A stretch of 64,000 nucleotides of DNA, taken from positions 9,771,321 through 9,835,320 of the forward strand of contig OY754986.1 in NCBI GenBank assembly GCA_963576475.1. The letters are read 5' to 3'. Position 1 is the stretch's first letter, and each line of letters opens with the position of its first letter. Position numbers and translations under genes: made by a program. Below are positions 10,601-22,536 of the stretch, piece after piece. Under the pieces are notes generated by a model. That model did no database searches. It was not told where the DNA came from and worked only from the letters and a program-made list of their open reading frames with translations. This DNA comes from Molanna angustata (lineage: Eukaryota > Arthropoda > Insecta > Trichoptera > Molannidae).

Positions 10601-13600
10601 TTTTGAGAGATGCAACCTGAATGAATTTAGATGAGTTGGTGTCAGAGCGGTTAGCGTTATAGGGGTTTTGGTTATTGAAGGTCCTGTCGCTGATTGCCGA
10701 CATTCAAATTGGCTCTTGTATACCTCAGTGGTAATCAATGTGGTCTTTAATGGAGTATTTTACTACTTACAGGTTGACTACCACTGTTCAATATTTTGTT
10801 CATTTGTTGAATTTTTCAATTTTACGCTATGACTTAAAACATCTGAAAAATGTATGCAAAAAAATATTTGTTTTTTATTTATTTATCATTTGTTTTGTTT
10901 TTTCAGGGTTTCCACGTGATGATATCGCCTCGGGAGATATCGGCTGTGGACCAAGATACCGGGATCAACGCTCCGCTTTTCTATACGTTCAACATCGACC
11001 ATCCTAGCTTCACTATAGATAGAGATACTGCAAGAGTGACAGTCGCCAGGGATATTGCAGAAGACGACCTCCTCATGCCCGTAACACTTGTCGTTAGGGT
11101 AAGAAAATCAATATAAAAAGGACAAATTAAATTTTGATACAACGAATGTGTCACTTTCTTTATCGTTTGAATCAAATCTTCAATCTATGTTCTTCGGAGT
11201 AACTGAGTGATTCGGCAAATCCGAATCCGAACGGCCGTCGGAAGACTTCGTCACACACGAAGATGATCTCTATCGTGATGGACTAATTGGAATGTGTGCG
11301 AGTGAGACGTAAGACTTGGATACAGCAGAGAACACATAATAACAAAATAAATACTACAAAAAATAGATAAATTTGATCAGGTGTGGGCAATCTTATTTTC
11401 GTGAACTATATTGCTATTATTTTGGAAGTTGCGGGTCAAAAAACTATCTAAGAAAAGTGATAATAATCTAACAAATCAAGTATACAAGGTTTATGAGAGA
11501 AAAAAACAAGAAGAAGATGTCAATCAAGAATAAGTTGGGACGATTTATATAAATGGGATCTTGAAGCATGGACAAGTAAGAATAATAGAAGACCATGCAT
11601 TATAATATAATACATGGACGTGAATGAAGCGAGACATTTGTGTCGATTGTATGGAGTTTGATGTTCGTTTCTCTCTGCCCACCCCAAACAGAGAAACATC
11701 GTGATGGCATGAATGTAGGAATCGATTTATGGATTTTTATTAATTCCTTTTTTTATAGGCAACTCAATATGACAATCCAGACAGATACGCACTGGCAACA
11801 TTGACTGTGAGCAAGCAGTCTTCGGCCCTTCCGGCTGTGAGGTTCGCTCAGCGACATTTCTACGCAACAGTTCTGGAGAATTTACCACTTAATTCTGTAC
11901 TGATGACTCTTCACACCAATAGACCAAGAGACAGAGTAAGAAATTTCCTCATGGAAAAGAGTTATCTTAATTTAGTAAAATTATTCCTAAGCTAACCATC
12001 TCAAAGGATTTTTTTCCTTTTTATCAAAAATAATGTCGTTTTTATGTCAAATCAGGACCTATCTCTTCTGAAAGTATCATACTTGGCATACTCGTTCGCT
12101 TTTCTGTAGTTTAAAGATATTCTTTTTAAGCAAAATTAATTAGACTTTCGAATATCCTAAATGATGTTTCATCATCTCAATTCATACAATTAATACTTGA
12201 AGGATATTTCTTCTGCGTCCTACAATTCCCTCCTTCATTTCCTTGTTGGTATGATCAGTCTGTATATTATTGTATTTTATTTGAAGGACCTATATACTGT
12301 TAAACCGAATTTATTTATTAAATTTCCTGACATGAGTAAGACCGTAGATTTTTTTTTCAGAGTCTGAAGTATTTCGTTTCTGACCGTCGTTTTCTGAATA
12401 AGTTCGCCATCAGCACTGCGGGGGAAGTAGTCCTCAGAAGAACCTTGGATTACGAAGAAGACGATAAGTACACATTCCAGGTTATGGTCACAGACGGACA
12501 AGCCGTAAGTTGCTATCAATGTAATTTAGTTTTAAACTTGGCTTTTGAATCTTCATTTGTACTTTTATAGTAAGTATCTAGGTACTCAAGCCGGTATCAC
12601 CAAAATATTCCTTAAGAAAATTTTAGCAGTTTTTCTCTCTTTTTAGTTACTTATGATGTGAAAGTGTAGGGACCTGAAAGGATAATAAATGTTTTGTATC
12701 TTGTAATATTATTTTTTAAGAAAGGAACTGAAGTGATGAGTTGTCCTTAGAAATATTTTGTTATACCAGCCATAAAAATCAACAGCAGAAGTATAACACA
12801 GTATTTTTTTTCCAAAAAATGTTAGTGAAAAGACAATTTTATTCAGATTTGATTAGGAAATACAAGAGGAAGGAAGGAATGTCTGCATGTCTAGTAAAAG
12901 AACAACAGATAAAGGATCATTTAATCAACCTAAGACCGTCGATTATGGGGACAAATCACTTATTGAATAATTGAGTGTAATCATCATTATCATGATGATA
13001 AGTTCGGCAGCTCCGGGTGGGCTTTGGCTAAATCCAAAAGTTTCCTCCATTCTTGTCTACATATATGTTGCTTCGATCTTCTATTTTGTCATCCTCAATT
13101 ACGTTTCATGTCAATTATTCTTCCAGAACGATACGGCGACCATCAACATCACGGTGCTGAACGTCAACGACTGGGAGCCACGCTTCCGCTATCCTCAGTA
13201 CGAGTTCTTCGTCGGACACGAACCTACGACACCGGCTGGGACTGACCAAGAATCTTCGCCTAGCTCTTCCCCGACTTCGCCTTCTATAACCCCGTCCTCT
13301 GTTTCCCCGCGCAGCTTTGGAAATCATCTGCACATCGGAAGAGTTGAGGCGGCAGACGGTGACAAAGGAGATGTGGTGCATCTCGCTCTGTCTGGTGCTG
13401 ATGCCAGGTAAACTTCAGAATTCTTCAGCAATGTTAACAGCAAAGACAATACTTGTGATGTTGTAACAGTTGAATGACATCTCGCAATCAAATCATCATA
13501 TTAATATCAAATGTCCTTTATCCTTTATCTTTTACTATCACTATTCCTTATTTTAACCTATTTTTCTAAATTTCGTATAAAAACTTGAACGACTTCAAAA

Positions 13601-16600
13601 TATACGTATCAGATTCATCTTTGGGTTGAAAATATATCGTACCGCAATATTCTTTGTTGGTTCAAGATACACCAGCGGCGCAATACACATTCTGTCACTA
13701 TTGTACAATATTCTCTCTAATCCAAACTTGCCACAGTACCTCAAGAACAAATTCACTTATTTATCCAATCATGGACTTCCACTCCGATCTGCTGAACGTA
13801 CAACACTAACCATCCCTATCTCAGATCGTCGTTCGAAATCCAGATATTGCGTCGTTGTATTTTCAACTAAAGAAGGAATATTTATCCCTTAACACCTTAT
13901 CCCTATTTCCTCTCATTGTTCTGTCTCAATCGTTTTTACTCTCCACACTATGGAATAGGGGAGAGTCATGATTTCACAATTTTTAAGCGTATTTTTTTAC
14001 ATCAATTTCTCAACGGGTATCATGTAGAGAGTGCACACTGTGAGTTTCGTCATGATGTGTTTGTATGTATGGCGTATGGCGTACGGCGTACGAAAAATCC
14101 TTTTTGTGTCCTCTCTACAGCCCAAACTATAAGTCCGATCGACTTTATATTAACATCATATGTGTAAAGTGCATAGACTTAGAGCTGATTAGTTTTCCAT
14201 AGACAACTTTTGATTTCTTCTCTATGAATTCATCATTTACGTTGTTTTTTTTGTGTCCTCTCTGCAGCCCAAACTATAAGTCCGATTGACTTCATATTGA
14301 TAACATATATGTTAAGTCAAATATTTCATACAACATAACCATTCTTCACCATACTGCATTAATAGTTTGTCTATCTTAATATAAAAATATACTATCGTTA
14401 GAAAATTTATATTCCTGGTAGTAAAATTTGGAATGAATAAAAATGTATATAATTATATAAATTTCTTATGTATGGAAAAAAACAGTAATTTGATTTCATG
14501 TTATAATGTAAAGAGCTTGAACATAGAACTGCTTAGCTTTCCATAAATAACAAAAAATTTCTTCATATGATATCAAGTGTCAAAATTTTTAAAATGCTCT
14601 AACGCTCTTTAAAACAAAATTTATCTGTTTTTATTAAAATATTTCATACAACATAAGCATTCTATATCATATTGAGATTGTCAACTTTTCAAGAAGAAAA
14701 AATGAACACTTACATACTTTGGTGTGGAGAGTTTAGTGTTGGCCACAACCCACTCGTTTTGCTATGATGTTTCTTTTTTGTTTTTAATATATTATTTATC
14801 TTAGTGTAATGTATATTTTCTTTGCTTTCATTCTTTTGTTGATGTACATGTACAATTTTGTCATACTTTGAAATCTGGTTGGTTGAATGAACTTGCCTAA
14901 TGACAATAAGCCCGCTAGTGTGCATTTTGTTTGTTTATATTATGTATAAAAATATCAATAAATAAATGAAATCTACGACGCATAAGGTAGCTACATCTAA
15001 TGACGAAAATACATTTTTTACTTTCCAGTTTGTTCTACATAGACGATGAAGGCGAAATTTTCTTGAAGGAAAAAGCACTTCCTTTGGTGAATTCCAGTGT
15101 CGTTCATATGGTTGCAGTTGCTACTGATTCAGGAGTACCACCTCGACAGGTATATTTTTGATTTTTTTTTTCCTTTTGTGTTAGATCCAGATATTGGTTT
15201 ATGGCATAGAGGTCTCAGCTAGGCTAAGATATCCAACTACCTCATTTTGCTGGTTTCCGGATTGACAGTTTTCCATTGAGATGTTTTATTTTATAAGTAG
15301 ATTTTAGTAATTCCTCGATGTCATTAAATCAATATACATTATAGTTAGGTATATCACGTCGGGGTCACCACCATAGGTAGGTATATCACATCGGGGTCAC
15401 CACCACAGGTAGGTATATCACGTCGGGGTCACCACCATAGGTAAGTATATCACGTCGGGGTCACCACCATAGGTAAGTATATCACGTCGGGGTCACCACC
15501 ATAGGTAGGTATATCACGTCGGGGTAGCCAGAGCGGCTGCCTCCTCAATCTCCAACATGTTTTAAATTTAATAATTTAGTCTTCGTTAAAAAAAAATTGT
15601 GATCATATCAAATCTTGGAATTGATGAATCTGTGTAAATGTATATAAAAATATCATTAAAATAAAAAAATTCTAGCTATTGGTTCACTTTTTTTAAGACC
15701 AACCTTACTTATATTATTTATCCAAGTTTTTTTTATCATAATGAATTAAGCAGACAGGGAGTGGAATGTCTGGATAAGAAGATAGATCAAATTGTCTCAT
15801 GTGGTTGAGAGAATAGCAGGGTAATCGAAAATACAACTGGAAACCTCACATACCTAGTTCAGCAACGAGGTTCACCACCCATTCTGAATATTGCCATTTT
15901 ATGTGAGACGAGACTGGTGTGTGATGGTACACACATGTGTCGTGCTTGATTTTATAAGATAATACACACCCGCACACATGTCGCTGGTTACCCCAAATTG
16001 TGGGATATGCTGCGATGGTATGTTTTGAATTTTTCGTTGCTTAATTTTTTTTGTTTGTTTCCAGTCATCTGTTCCGGTGATAGTTCATTTCTCAGAGGCG
16101 CTGATGAGCGGTTCGCGTGCCGTCACACTCCAGGGGAGCAGCCTTCTCCTCATCATTATCTTTGCTACGGTCCTGGGACTTTTAGCCATCGTCATATTTC
16201 TGTTGCTTGGATATATTTACAAAGTGTTAGTTTCATTTGATACCTATCTATCTTTAAATTAATCAAATTAATTATGGTTCCAATCAAATAATGTAAACAA
16301 ATCACGCCCAGCATCACTTAATTTAAATAACTAATGGAAATAATTTCTATTGGAAATCATTTCTAACGTAAATAACATTTATTGGAAATCATTTCTATCG
16401 AAAATATTTTAAATACGATAACAACAAATTCGAAAATTAGTCCTTAACTGAATTGATTATTTTAAACGGAAATCTATTTACAAAAGTAATTCGATTAAGT
16501 ATATTGGAAACAAAATACTAAACAAACACTATAACTGCCCTGAATTGAAGTTGATGTTCTGCCTCAACCAAAATACTAATTTAAGAGGTTATAGTTTGAA

Positions 16601-19330
16601 GCTAGACAAATACAGTTTCAGACAGAATCCCTGGAAGCATTTCTTGTCCAGAGTTGTGGATGCGTGGAATGATTTGCCACCGGAACTTGTTGTTGCACAA
16701 AGTGTTAATGTGTTTAAAATAGACTTGACAGACAAATTAATACCGTTGTGAAAACAGACATATCAGCATAGCTGCCTGTCTGATAACAACATTTAATAAT
16801 AATAATTTCTATTGGGAGAATCCTTTCTGGTGGAAATTTCTATAGAAAATATTTCTATCAAAAATCAACTAGTTAGAAATCATTTCTCACGATTCGCAAT
16901 ACGGCTCCTTAGACTGAATTGATTATTTTTTTTATGGTCATAAATTGTTTTTTTTTTGCAGTAAACGTCCAAAGTCAGCACTCGGCAACAAGGTGGGGTC
17001 TGGCATGCTGGTCCAGCACGAGAAGCTGCCCCCGCAGCCGTCCAACGGCGCGCCCCCGCCACACTCCAACGGAAGCAACCTGGCCTCCATCACGGGAGCA
17101 CTCGGTCAGTTGTACTTTTTTCATATCCTTTCATTTATTCATTCTTTTCTTACTCTTCATTATTACTACATATAACGTGTCAGTAGAGAATTATGATTTT
17201 GTAAGTTCATTCAGTCACACACCTCGGTATATTCTACAATTTCAGATAACCAGCGACAGGTGTCCGGCTGTGCATTACCCGCACACGACATATGCATGTA
17301 TTTATTTGGAGGACTATCCAGTCAAATAAAAAATATTACAAAAAAAAGATGAACAAAAATAAGACCAATTATATACTAATCACAAGAGTATACATACATA
17401 ACAGTTACCAAAAAAATACTAAAAAAAGATTCTAAAAAACTCTATTCCCACATTTTAATCTCATCACACCTAAAGAGGCACCATTGTAAATGTACTTTTT
17501 TCTTCTTTAAAAGTTGATAATCCCTGATCCTTTTTTATTGTTTTTGTACATTACTTAATCAAAGATTTAAAAAATTGATTTTCCAGAATGTGAGAGCAAT
17601 TTCAAGGTTTTGACATAGTAAACTCGACACCCTCCGATTGAAGATGTAACACTTTTCAAAAAGATAATTGTTGTTATGTGTTGTGATATACAGGAGGTGC
17701 CAGCGGGTCGCTGTTGAGCGTGAGCGCAGGCGCCAGCACCATACTCGCCAATTCCAGCAGCAGTCTAAATCTCCATCAGCAGGGGCAGGAGGGAGAGGGG
17801 GGAGGGACAGGAGGCAGGGGGGACACGGAACACAGAAGCACCCTACCCAGAGGTATGTATCTCTTTCCAAGTCATGGTTTCTTGTTCAACTCCCACATAT
17901 AGGTACCTACGACCTCACCTAAACATATAGTGGTGACCCCAACCTGATTGTTATCACCAAAACTTTTTGTCATCACCAAAACTTTTTGTCTCCTGTTTTT
18001 TGTTTGTAGTCAATACACTTATGTACCTACCTACAAGACGAGGGGAAAGAGGGAACACGGATCTTGGATTGGGTTCTTGTTCCCATATTATATAGGCACA
18101 ATCTCACCTAAGCCTATAATGGTGACCCCGACACGATTTGAACAAGTAACCTTCTAATCTGGAATCAAAACTCACTGTCTCGTTCTTGTATATTTTTATA
18201 TTGATTCTAGGACAATTAACAAATACCATATCAAATATTAAATTAATATGCATCCAATAAGAATTTGCCACATTCTAGAGACTTACATGATGTTTATCGT
18301 CTCACAGATCCAAACTAAAAACACAGTTGAAAACAGCATCTCCGCCGGGAATGTAAACCGATACCTAACCAACTGAAGCTATGGAGGAATAATATCTTAA
18401 ATCTTCTTCTTCTTTGAGTCGGTACTCCTAATCCTCATCTTCCAAATCCTTCTGTCCCTCGTGTCCTCCGAGCGATCCCTTGCCTCCTTGATATCTCTGG
18501 TTATTGTAGACATCCAATAATACTTTCAATATAAATCGGTAATGTGGTTGAGTTATAATTTTTATTGATTCCAGGAATAATATCCCGGATGCCGCCCCGT
18601 TTCTCGAGCGGGTCCGTGGTTCCCATGATGTCAGGGGGCGGGGGCGGAGGGGCCAGCTCCCCGGGGGCGCTGATGAGCAACCACCTAGGGTCCCGCCCGG
18701 GGGGCGGCCGCTCAGGGGTGGCGTGGCCAGCGGCGACCATACCCGCCACCGTCAAGAAGCTTAGCTGGGACGACGCTGATCCAAAGGTTCATTTCATTTT
18801 ACATACTTATATCCAATTCAATGAATTCAAGGACATATTAACTTTTTAGCTCTTCTTTTGAAGTTCGTTAATCGAGATTAGGGAAATTATTACAAAAGAT
18901 ATTTTAGGATATCTAAATATTTGTCTACATGCTGAGTTATTTAAGAAAAGACTAAAACAATTTATTATATTTCCGTAATTCCTGGTATGAATTATTTTTT
19001 AATTCTCCAAATCTCTTATTTCTTTGCTTATCGATTCGATCATTTTAATCCACATTTTTTTAATACCGGGTCACATCGTTTTTTTGATTGGTCGTATGGT
19101 GATAAACTTGTTTCGTTTGTTTTGAGTAATTTATTTGCACAAATTTATTATGTTTAAGTATTTTTATGTGAATTATAATATTTTTTAATTTGATTTGTGA
19201 TTTTTGTGTTATTTTCAACCGAATAAGTTATTTATTATTGAAGTATGGTTTGTTTCAGGGTATGAATGGTACCGTAGAAGGTCCCGAAGGAAATTCCCCG
19301 GAACACACCAACCTGACTGTCTACTTTTAA
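7639..19330 (+). CDS. Cadherin-type cell-adhesion receptor, 14 exons, 5' end missing
   Basis: Exons: 7639-7728, 7812-8011, 9695-9895, 10346-10573, 10907-11098, 11759-11935, 12361-12504, 13127-13407, 15029-15149, 16065-16225, 16962-17104, 17694-17852, 18575-18786, 19259-19330. All junctions are GT-AG and keep one frame, giving 792 residues plus stop. Five extracellular cadherin repeats are visible. Calcium-linker motifs are DANDNAPEW (108-116), DSDDQNPKF (216-224) and NVNDWEPRF (422-430). A membrane helix lies at about 571-594, followed by a basic KVKRPK stop-transfer segment and a tail rich in Gly, Ser and Pro. The last residues, NLTVYF, could be a class II PDZ ligand. Repeat 5 carries an unusual Ser/Thr/Pro insert (about 440-473). 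The first visible residues look like the first cadherin repeat, so the signal peptide lies on an upstream exon I could not find. It is probably one of the insect Cad86C/Cad87A-type cadherins; the exact orthologue is a guess. Confidence 0.9.
8151..8559 (-). mobile_element. RTE-like LINE fragment with 19-bp target-site duplication
   Basis: TTTTGAATTGACATAATCA occurs at 8151-8169 and again at 8541-8559, flanking a minus-strand LINE 3' fragment. The fragment encodes HELEALYGEPNIVQF, RLQWLGHVHRM and RCRGRPKLR. Its 3' end on the left has a short GAT repeat tail. It lies in cadherin intron 2. Confidence 0.85.
9085..9288 (-). mobile_element. tRNA-derived SINE, family 1
   Basis: On the minus strand a tRNA-like head with an A-box-like TAGTTCAGTTGG and a B box GGTTCGATTCC is followed by a body ending in AACTTTTTATTGGGTGCGTG. 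The same family occurs at 18241, 24995, 31730, 32775, 36700, 46385 and 56450. A second, different tRNA-like piece (GGTTCAATCCC) follows at 9300-9380 on the + strand. They lie in cadherin intron 2. Confidence 0.8.
10620..10745 (+). repeat. Degenerate tRNA-derived SINE piece, family 2
   Basis: GGTGTCAGAGCGGTTAGCG resembles the A-box head of the better copies at 33110 and 34870. The B box is not recognisable. It lies in cadherin intron 4. Confidence 0.4.
13640..13910 (+). pseudogene. LINE ORF2 C-terminal fragment
   Basis: The frame contains ILSNPNLPQYLKNKF and NHGLPLRSAERTTLTIPI. This is the terminal part of a Jockey-like LINE reverse-transcriptase protein, also seen at about 33760, 41350 (minus) and 52140. 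It lies in cadherin intron 8. Confidence 0.7.
13920..14300. repeat. Dispersed repeat shared with 54250-54520
   Basis: Both loci contain ATGATTTCACAATTTTTAAG, TCTACAGCCCAAACTATAAG and TTCTTCTCTATGAATTCATC in the same order and orientation. The class is unknown. It lies in cadherin intron 8. Confidence 0.7.
14735..14968 (+). mobile_element. LINE 3' UTR and tail
   Basis: It holds TTGTTGATGTACATGTACAA, CTGGTTGGTTGAATGA and AAGCCCGCTAGTGTGCATTT, ending in an AATAAATAAA-type tail. The same 3' end occurs at 46240-46680. It lies just before cadherin exon 9. Confidence 0.7.
15349..15525. repeat. 32-bp tandem array, about 5.5 copies
   Basis: GTATATCACGTCGGGGTCAC starts every 32 bases from 15349. Copies differ at one or two positions. 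It lies in cadherin intron 9. Confidence 0.95.
15900..16020 (+). repeat. Dispersed repeat ending in GATGGTATG
   Basis: The phrases GGTACACACATGTGTCGTG and GATGGTATG recur at 35095-35225 (+) and, diverged, at 42065-42185 (-). It lies in cadherin intron 9, directly before exon 10. Confidence 0.55.
16485..16800 (+). pseudogene. LINE ORF2 C-terminal fragment
   Basis: The frame reads GYSLKLDKYSF, then FLSRVVDAWNDLPPELV and VNVFKIDLTDKL. This is the typical last segment of a Jockey/CR1-like LINE ORF2. It is not a cadherin exon because it lacks splice sites in phase and ends in a stop. It lies in cadherin intron 10. Confidence 0.8.
18241..18375 (-). mobile_element. tRNA-derived SINE, family 1, decayed
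   Basis: It contains CAATAAGAATTTGCCACATT, the diverged body CCAAACTAAAAACACAG and TCTCCGCCGGGAATG. The B box is broken by a deletion. It lies in cadherin intron 12. Confidence 0.7.
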
Positions 19331-20294
19331 GTTCATAGCACAAAATATACCTAAAAACTACATATTTCTATTTAGTTCAATCTTACAAATATTTAATAAT
19401 ACTCCTAATAATTATTATTAAAACGATAAAAAGACCGTAAAAAGTGATGTGGAACGATAAAAAACAAAGAGAATCGATGAAGTAGAAGAATTGACGTGTG
19501 TGTAATCTTAAAATATGTTTGAAGTAAAAAAGTAGTGCGAACGAAACAAAGTGGCAAACTGCTTGATCAAATTGTGATAATGCCATCTATTGAAAAATTC
19601 TGTAAACAATTTCATCATCAATGCAATTCATCGCAATAATAGATATTCGATGAGATTTAAACCAAGAAGAGTCTATCAATAGAATTTATACCAAAAAAAG
19701 AAGATTTGATAATTGGAATTCATTATAAAATCAGTAATCAATACTTAAATGTGTTTTATATGTTAAAAATTATGAACGGAAGAGGTTGGAATTGAGCATT
19801 TACATATTATAAGGTACTGTTTTTTTTTTCAAAAAATACGTTATTGGTTCAAATACTTTTTTAAACAAAATAACCAGCCCATTGCATTTTAACGTGCCAA
19901 TAATTGATCGCAACGCACTAAAATATGTCTATAGTACTGTAACAAAATATTTTTCTCTATTTATAGAATTAAGGTTATTTATTAATTTAATCGAAAAAAA
20001 ATCATTTATTGACTTTGTGAATTCTTTAGTTCCCTTATGATATACTTCGAAATTTTAATTTTTAGTTTTTTTTTTATTGGGTATATTTGAATGAAAACAA
20101 TAAATTGTATATTTTTTCATTATTATTTTGAGACCCAATCCTGAACCCTGGGTAACACCAAAAATAAATTATTTTTTGTTCCATTCCAAAATGCAACGAA
20201 TTTCATAATGTTATTTAGTTTTAATTTGTAAATATGTATTGTGTTTTAATATTATGTACCTATAATTATGTAGATTTTATTGTGTAAAAATAAA
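19331..20294 (+). other. Cadherin 3' untranslated region
   Basis: AT-rich sequence follows the TAA at 19328-19330 without another frame. AATAAA at 20289-20294, followed by an A-run, is the best poly(A) signal. Earlier weaker signals are possible. Confidence 0.6.
20289..20294 (+). terminator. Candidate poly(A) signal of the cadherin gene
   Basis: This is a canonical AATAAA about 960 bases after the stop codon, with an oligo-A stretch 7 bases downstream. Confidence 0.5.
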
Positions 20295-22200
20295 TCTCTT
20301 AAAAAAAAACGATTTTATTTTACTCATTTTCTGAACCTTTCGGTTGATTAATTGTCATTTTGCAAAAAAAAATGACTGGTCATTTTTTAGGGAGTTTTAA
20401 CTATATGTTTGGGATGTGATTTCGTTCATCATTGGCACAAGCATTTGTTTCAATGTTTGAGGATGTACATAGGTATATTGTATAAGGTATATAAGTCGCT
20501 TGTATGTTGTCAAATGACAATTTCATCCAACTTGTTTCTATAATTAAAATAGTGAGTAATTATTACTCCCCACCTAGGAATCGAATCTGGGACGCCAACA
20601 CAGGTGTCATACGACGCAGCACAGCATGCATAGGTACATAATACAAAAAAATCAATATAATAGTAGACCTCAACACTTTGTGGGAATAATGATGCCAAGG
20701 AGAAGAATAAGACAAAAACAAAATGATTTTATCAATCATAAAAAATATTACATAAAATACATAATATGATAATTAGTAATGTTATGATAAGAAAATATGG
20801 TGCTCGGTTCTTTTGCCTGCCACAATTGAGACATGGTGAAATGGTAGGTACGTAGATATCTACTTGCAATATATTTATGTCTACAAAAAATCGATAGGTA
20901 TAAATCGTGATTCACCGGTATTAAAATGCCTTTTATTTTTTTCAAGTTGGCAGCACTCATCATCTTTTTGTGATCAGAGGCAACCTCAGTAAAAATGCCG
21001 CCATTTAAATAAAAAAAAAACTATATTATTGCAAATCGCATCTAAGCAGTTGAATCAAATTAAATTTTCTAGATGAATCAAAAATAAAAAAAAACAAGTT
21101 TTCTCAATTCTTAAGACCTACCATCGACTGGTTATAGTGATCACTTTATGTAGTTACACTACGTTCAGCGATTATGACATTCATTGTCTTCTCTTTTCGC
21201 ATTTTTTTTCGAATGATTTATATTCTTCTTCTACTTGCGTTAGGAATTAACGTGATTTGGATATCAAGAAGCCCCTCCATAGTCTTCTTGGATGTTTAAT
21301 TGATCAAGGTTTAAACGTTGTTAAAAATCGTTTCAATACAACAAAGAATCACCAACGCCATATTTTGAGAAATTATGTAAACAATGTAATTATATTTAAT
21401 GTTGTTATTTTTTGTTATTTAGTCATTTAAGAGATAAACATAGTCTTATAAAATATACACAATGAAATAATAAAAAAGACCAATTATGTTTGTCCACAGA
21501 TGATGATTACTAAACAATCACATTACTACAAAAAATAAATACAAATATACATAGTTATTGTATATTTGCCTATGGCGGGGAGGAAGGGGAAGAAAAAATG
21601 ATAAGAGTAGAATTCAATTTGTTGACAACTATGATACAAAAAATTAATATAGGTACACAAATTTTAAATATTAACAATACACAAGTTTACGTTATGCACC
21701 TATGTATATAGGAAGTTTTTGTAGCAGTTATTGCTAGCAGTGAATATATCAGAATGTGGGATACTGCCTGAGAGATTGACATTATACCTATATAGAAATG
21801 ACATGCCTTTTGATGAATTCGTTTTGATTTGAATTATAATTATTCGATAAAACTAGTTGCATATAACACATGAGATCCAACTGTCGATGGCGATAGTATG
21901 TATAATTGAAGAATACGTACCAAACTATTAACACAGAAACACAAATTAATAAACATTTTAAGATATTTTGTTTTCTACATAAAACATGTAGGTATGTATG
22001 TCAGGAAAGGATAGTATGGAGGTCAGTCTGTTTTTCCTACCCAGAATATGAAAACAGCATGATGGTATGAATGTATGTTTGGAGATTAAGTATCAAACTG
22101 TTGTCTTCTTGGATATAATGTATAGGCCACTGCCAAACAAATCATATGAAGCGATGTCGTCACTAAATTCATGTTTAATAAAAATTATTAAAAAAAATTG
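20295..22200. other. Intergenic AT-rich DNA with minor repeats
   Basis: A degenerate tRNA-like SINE head (family 3) lies at 20555-20640 on the minus strand. Remnants of the GATCACTTTATG repeat lie at about 21125-21165, and a TGATGGTATGAATGTATG motif at about 22060. No gene was seen. Confidence 0.45.
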
Positions 22201-22204
22201 AGAT

Positions 22205-22335
22205 GTAAAGCTGATTGGTAACCGGAGGGGTTACCAATCGAAAGTAGTTAATAACCAAAGTGGTTACTATTAAATATATGTGGTAACCAGAGGGGTTACC
22301 AGTAAAGAGAGTTTACTATATCCCAAGTGGATATG
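22205..22335. repeat. Array of small GGTAACC hairpins
   Basis: Three short inverted units occur in about 90 bases: GGTAACCGGAGGGGTTACC (about 22217), AATAACCAAAGTGGTTACTA (about 22250) and GGTAACCAGAGGGGTTACC (about 22282). Each can form a small stem. Confidence 0.7.
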
Positions 22336-22536
22336 ATTTGAAATAAGAACACAAGGACAGTGGTTGAGAGAGAAGAAGAAAGAATGGTCAAAAGTAATAA
22401 TGAGTATATTGATCACAATTAATAGTTTGCTTAAGGGTAAATTTACAATTGATGAAATAACTTACAAAGGAACTTTTCTCACGATGAGTAGGTATAACGA
22501 GCGAGTTAGCGGGTGTGTTCGAAGTGTCCGAATCTT

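Noticed and set aside
16224..16229. Donor at GTGTTA directly after YIYK in cadherin exon 10
   Set aside because: It would put the next exon out of phase and give an immediate stop (TAA at 16962). The donor GTTAGT at 16226 restores the frame and yields the basic KVKRPK segment.
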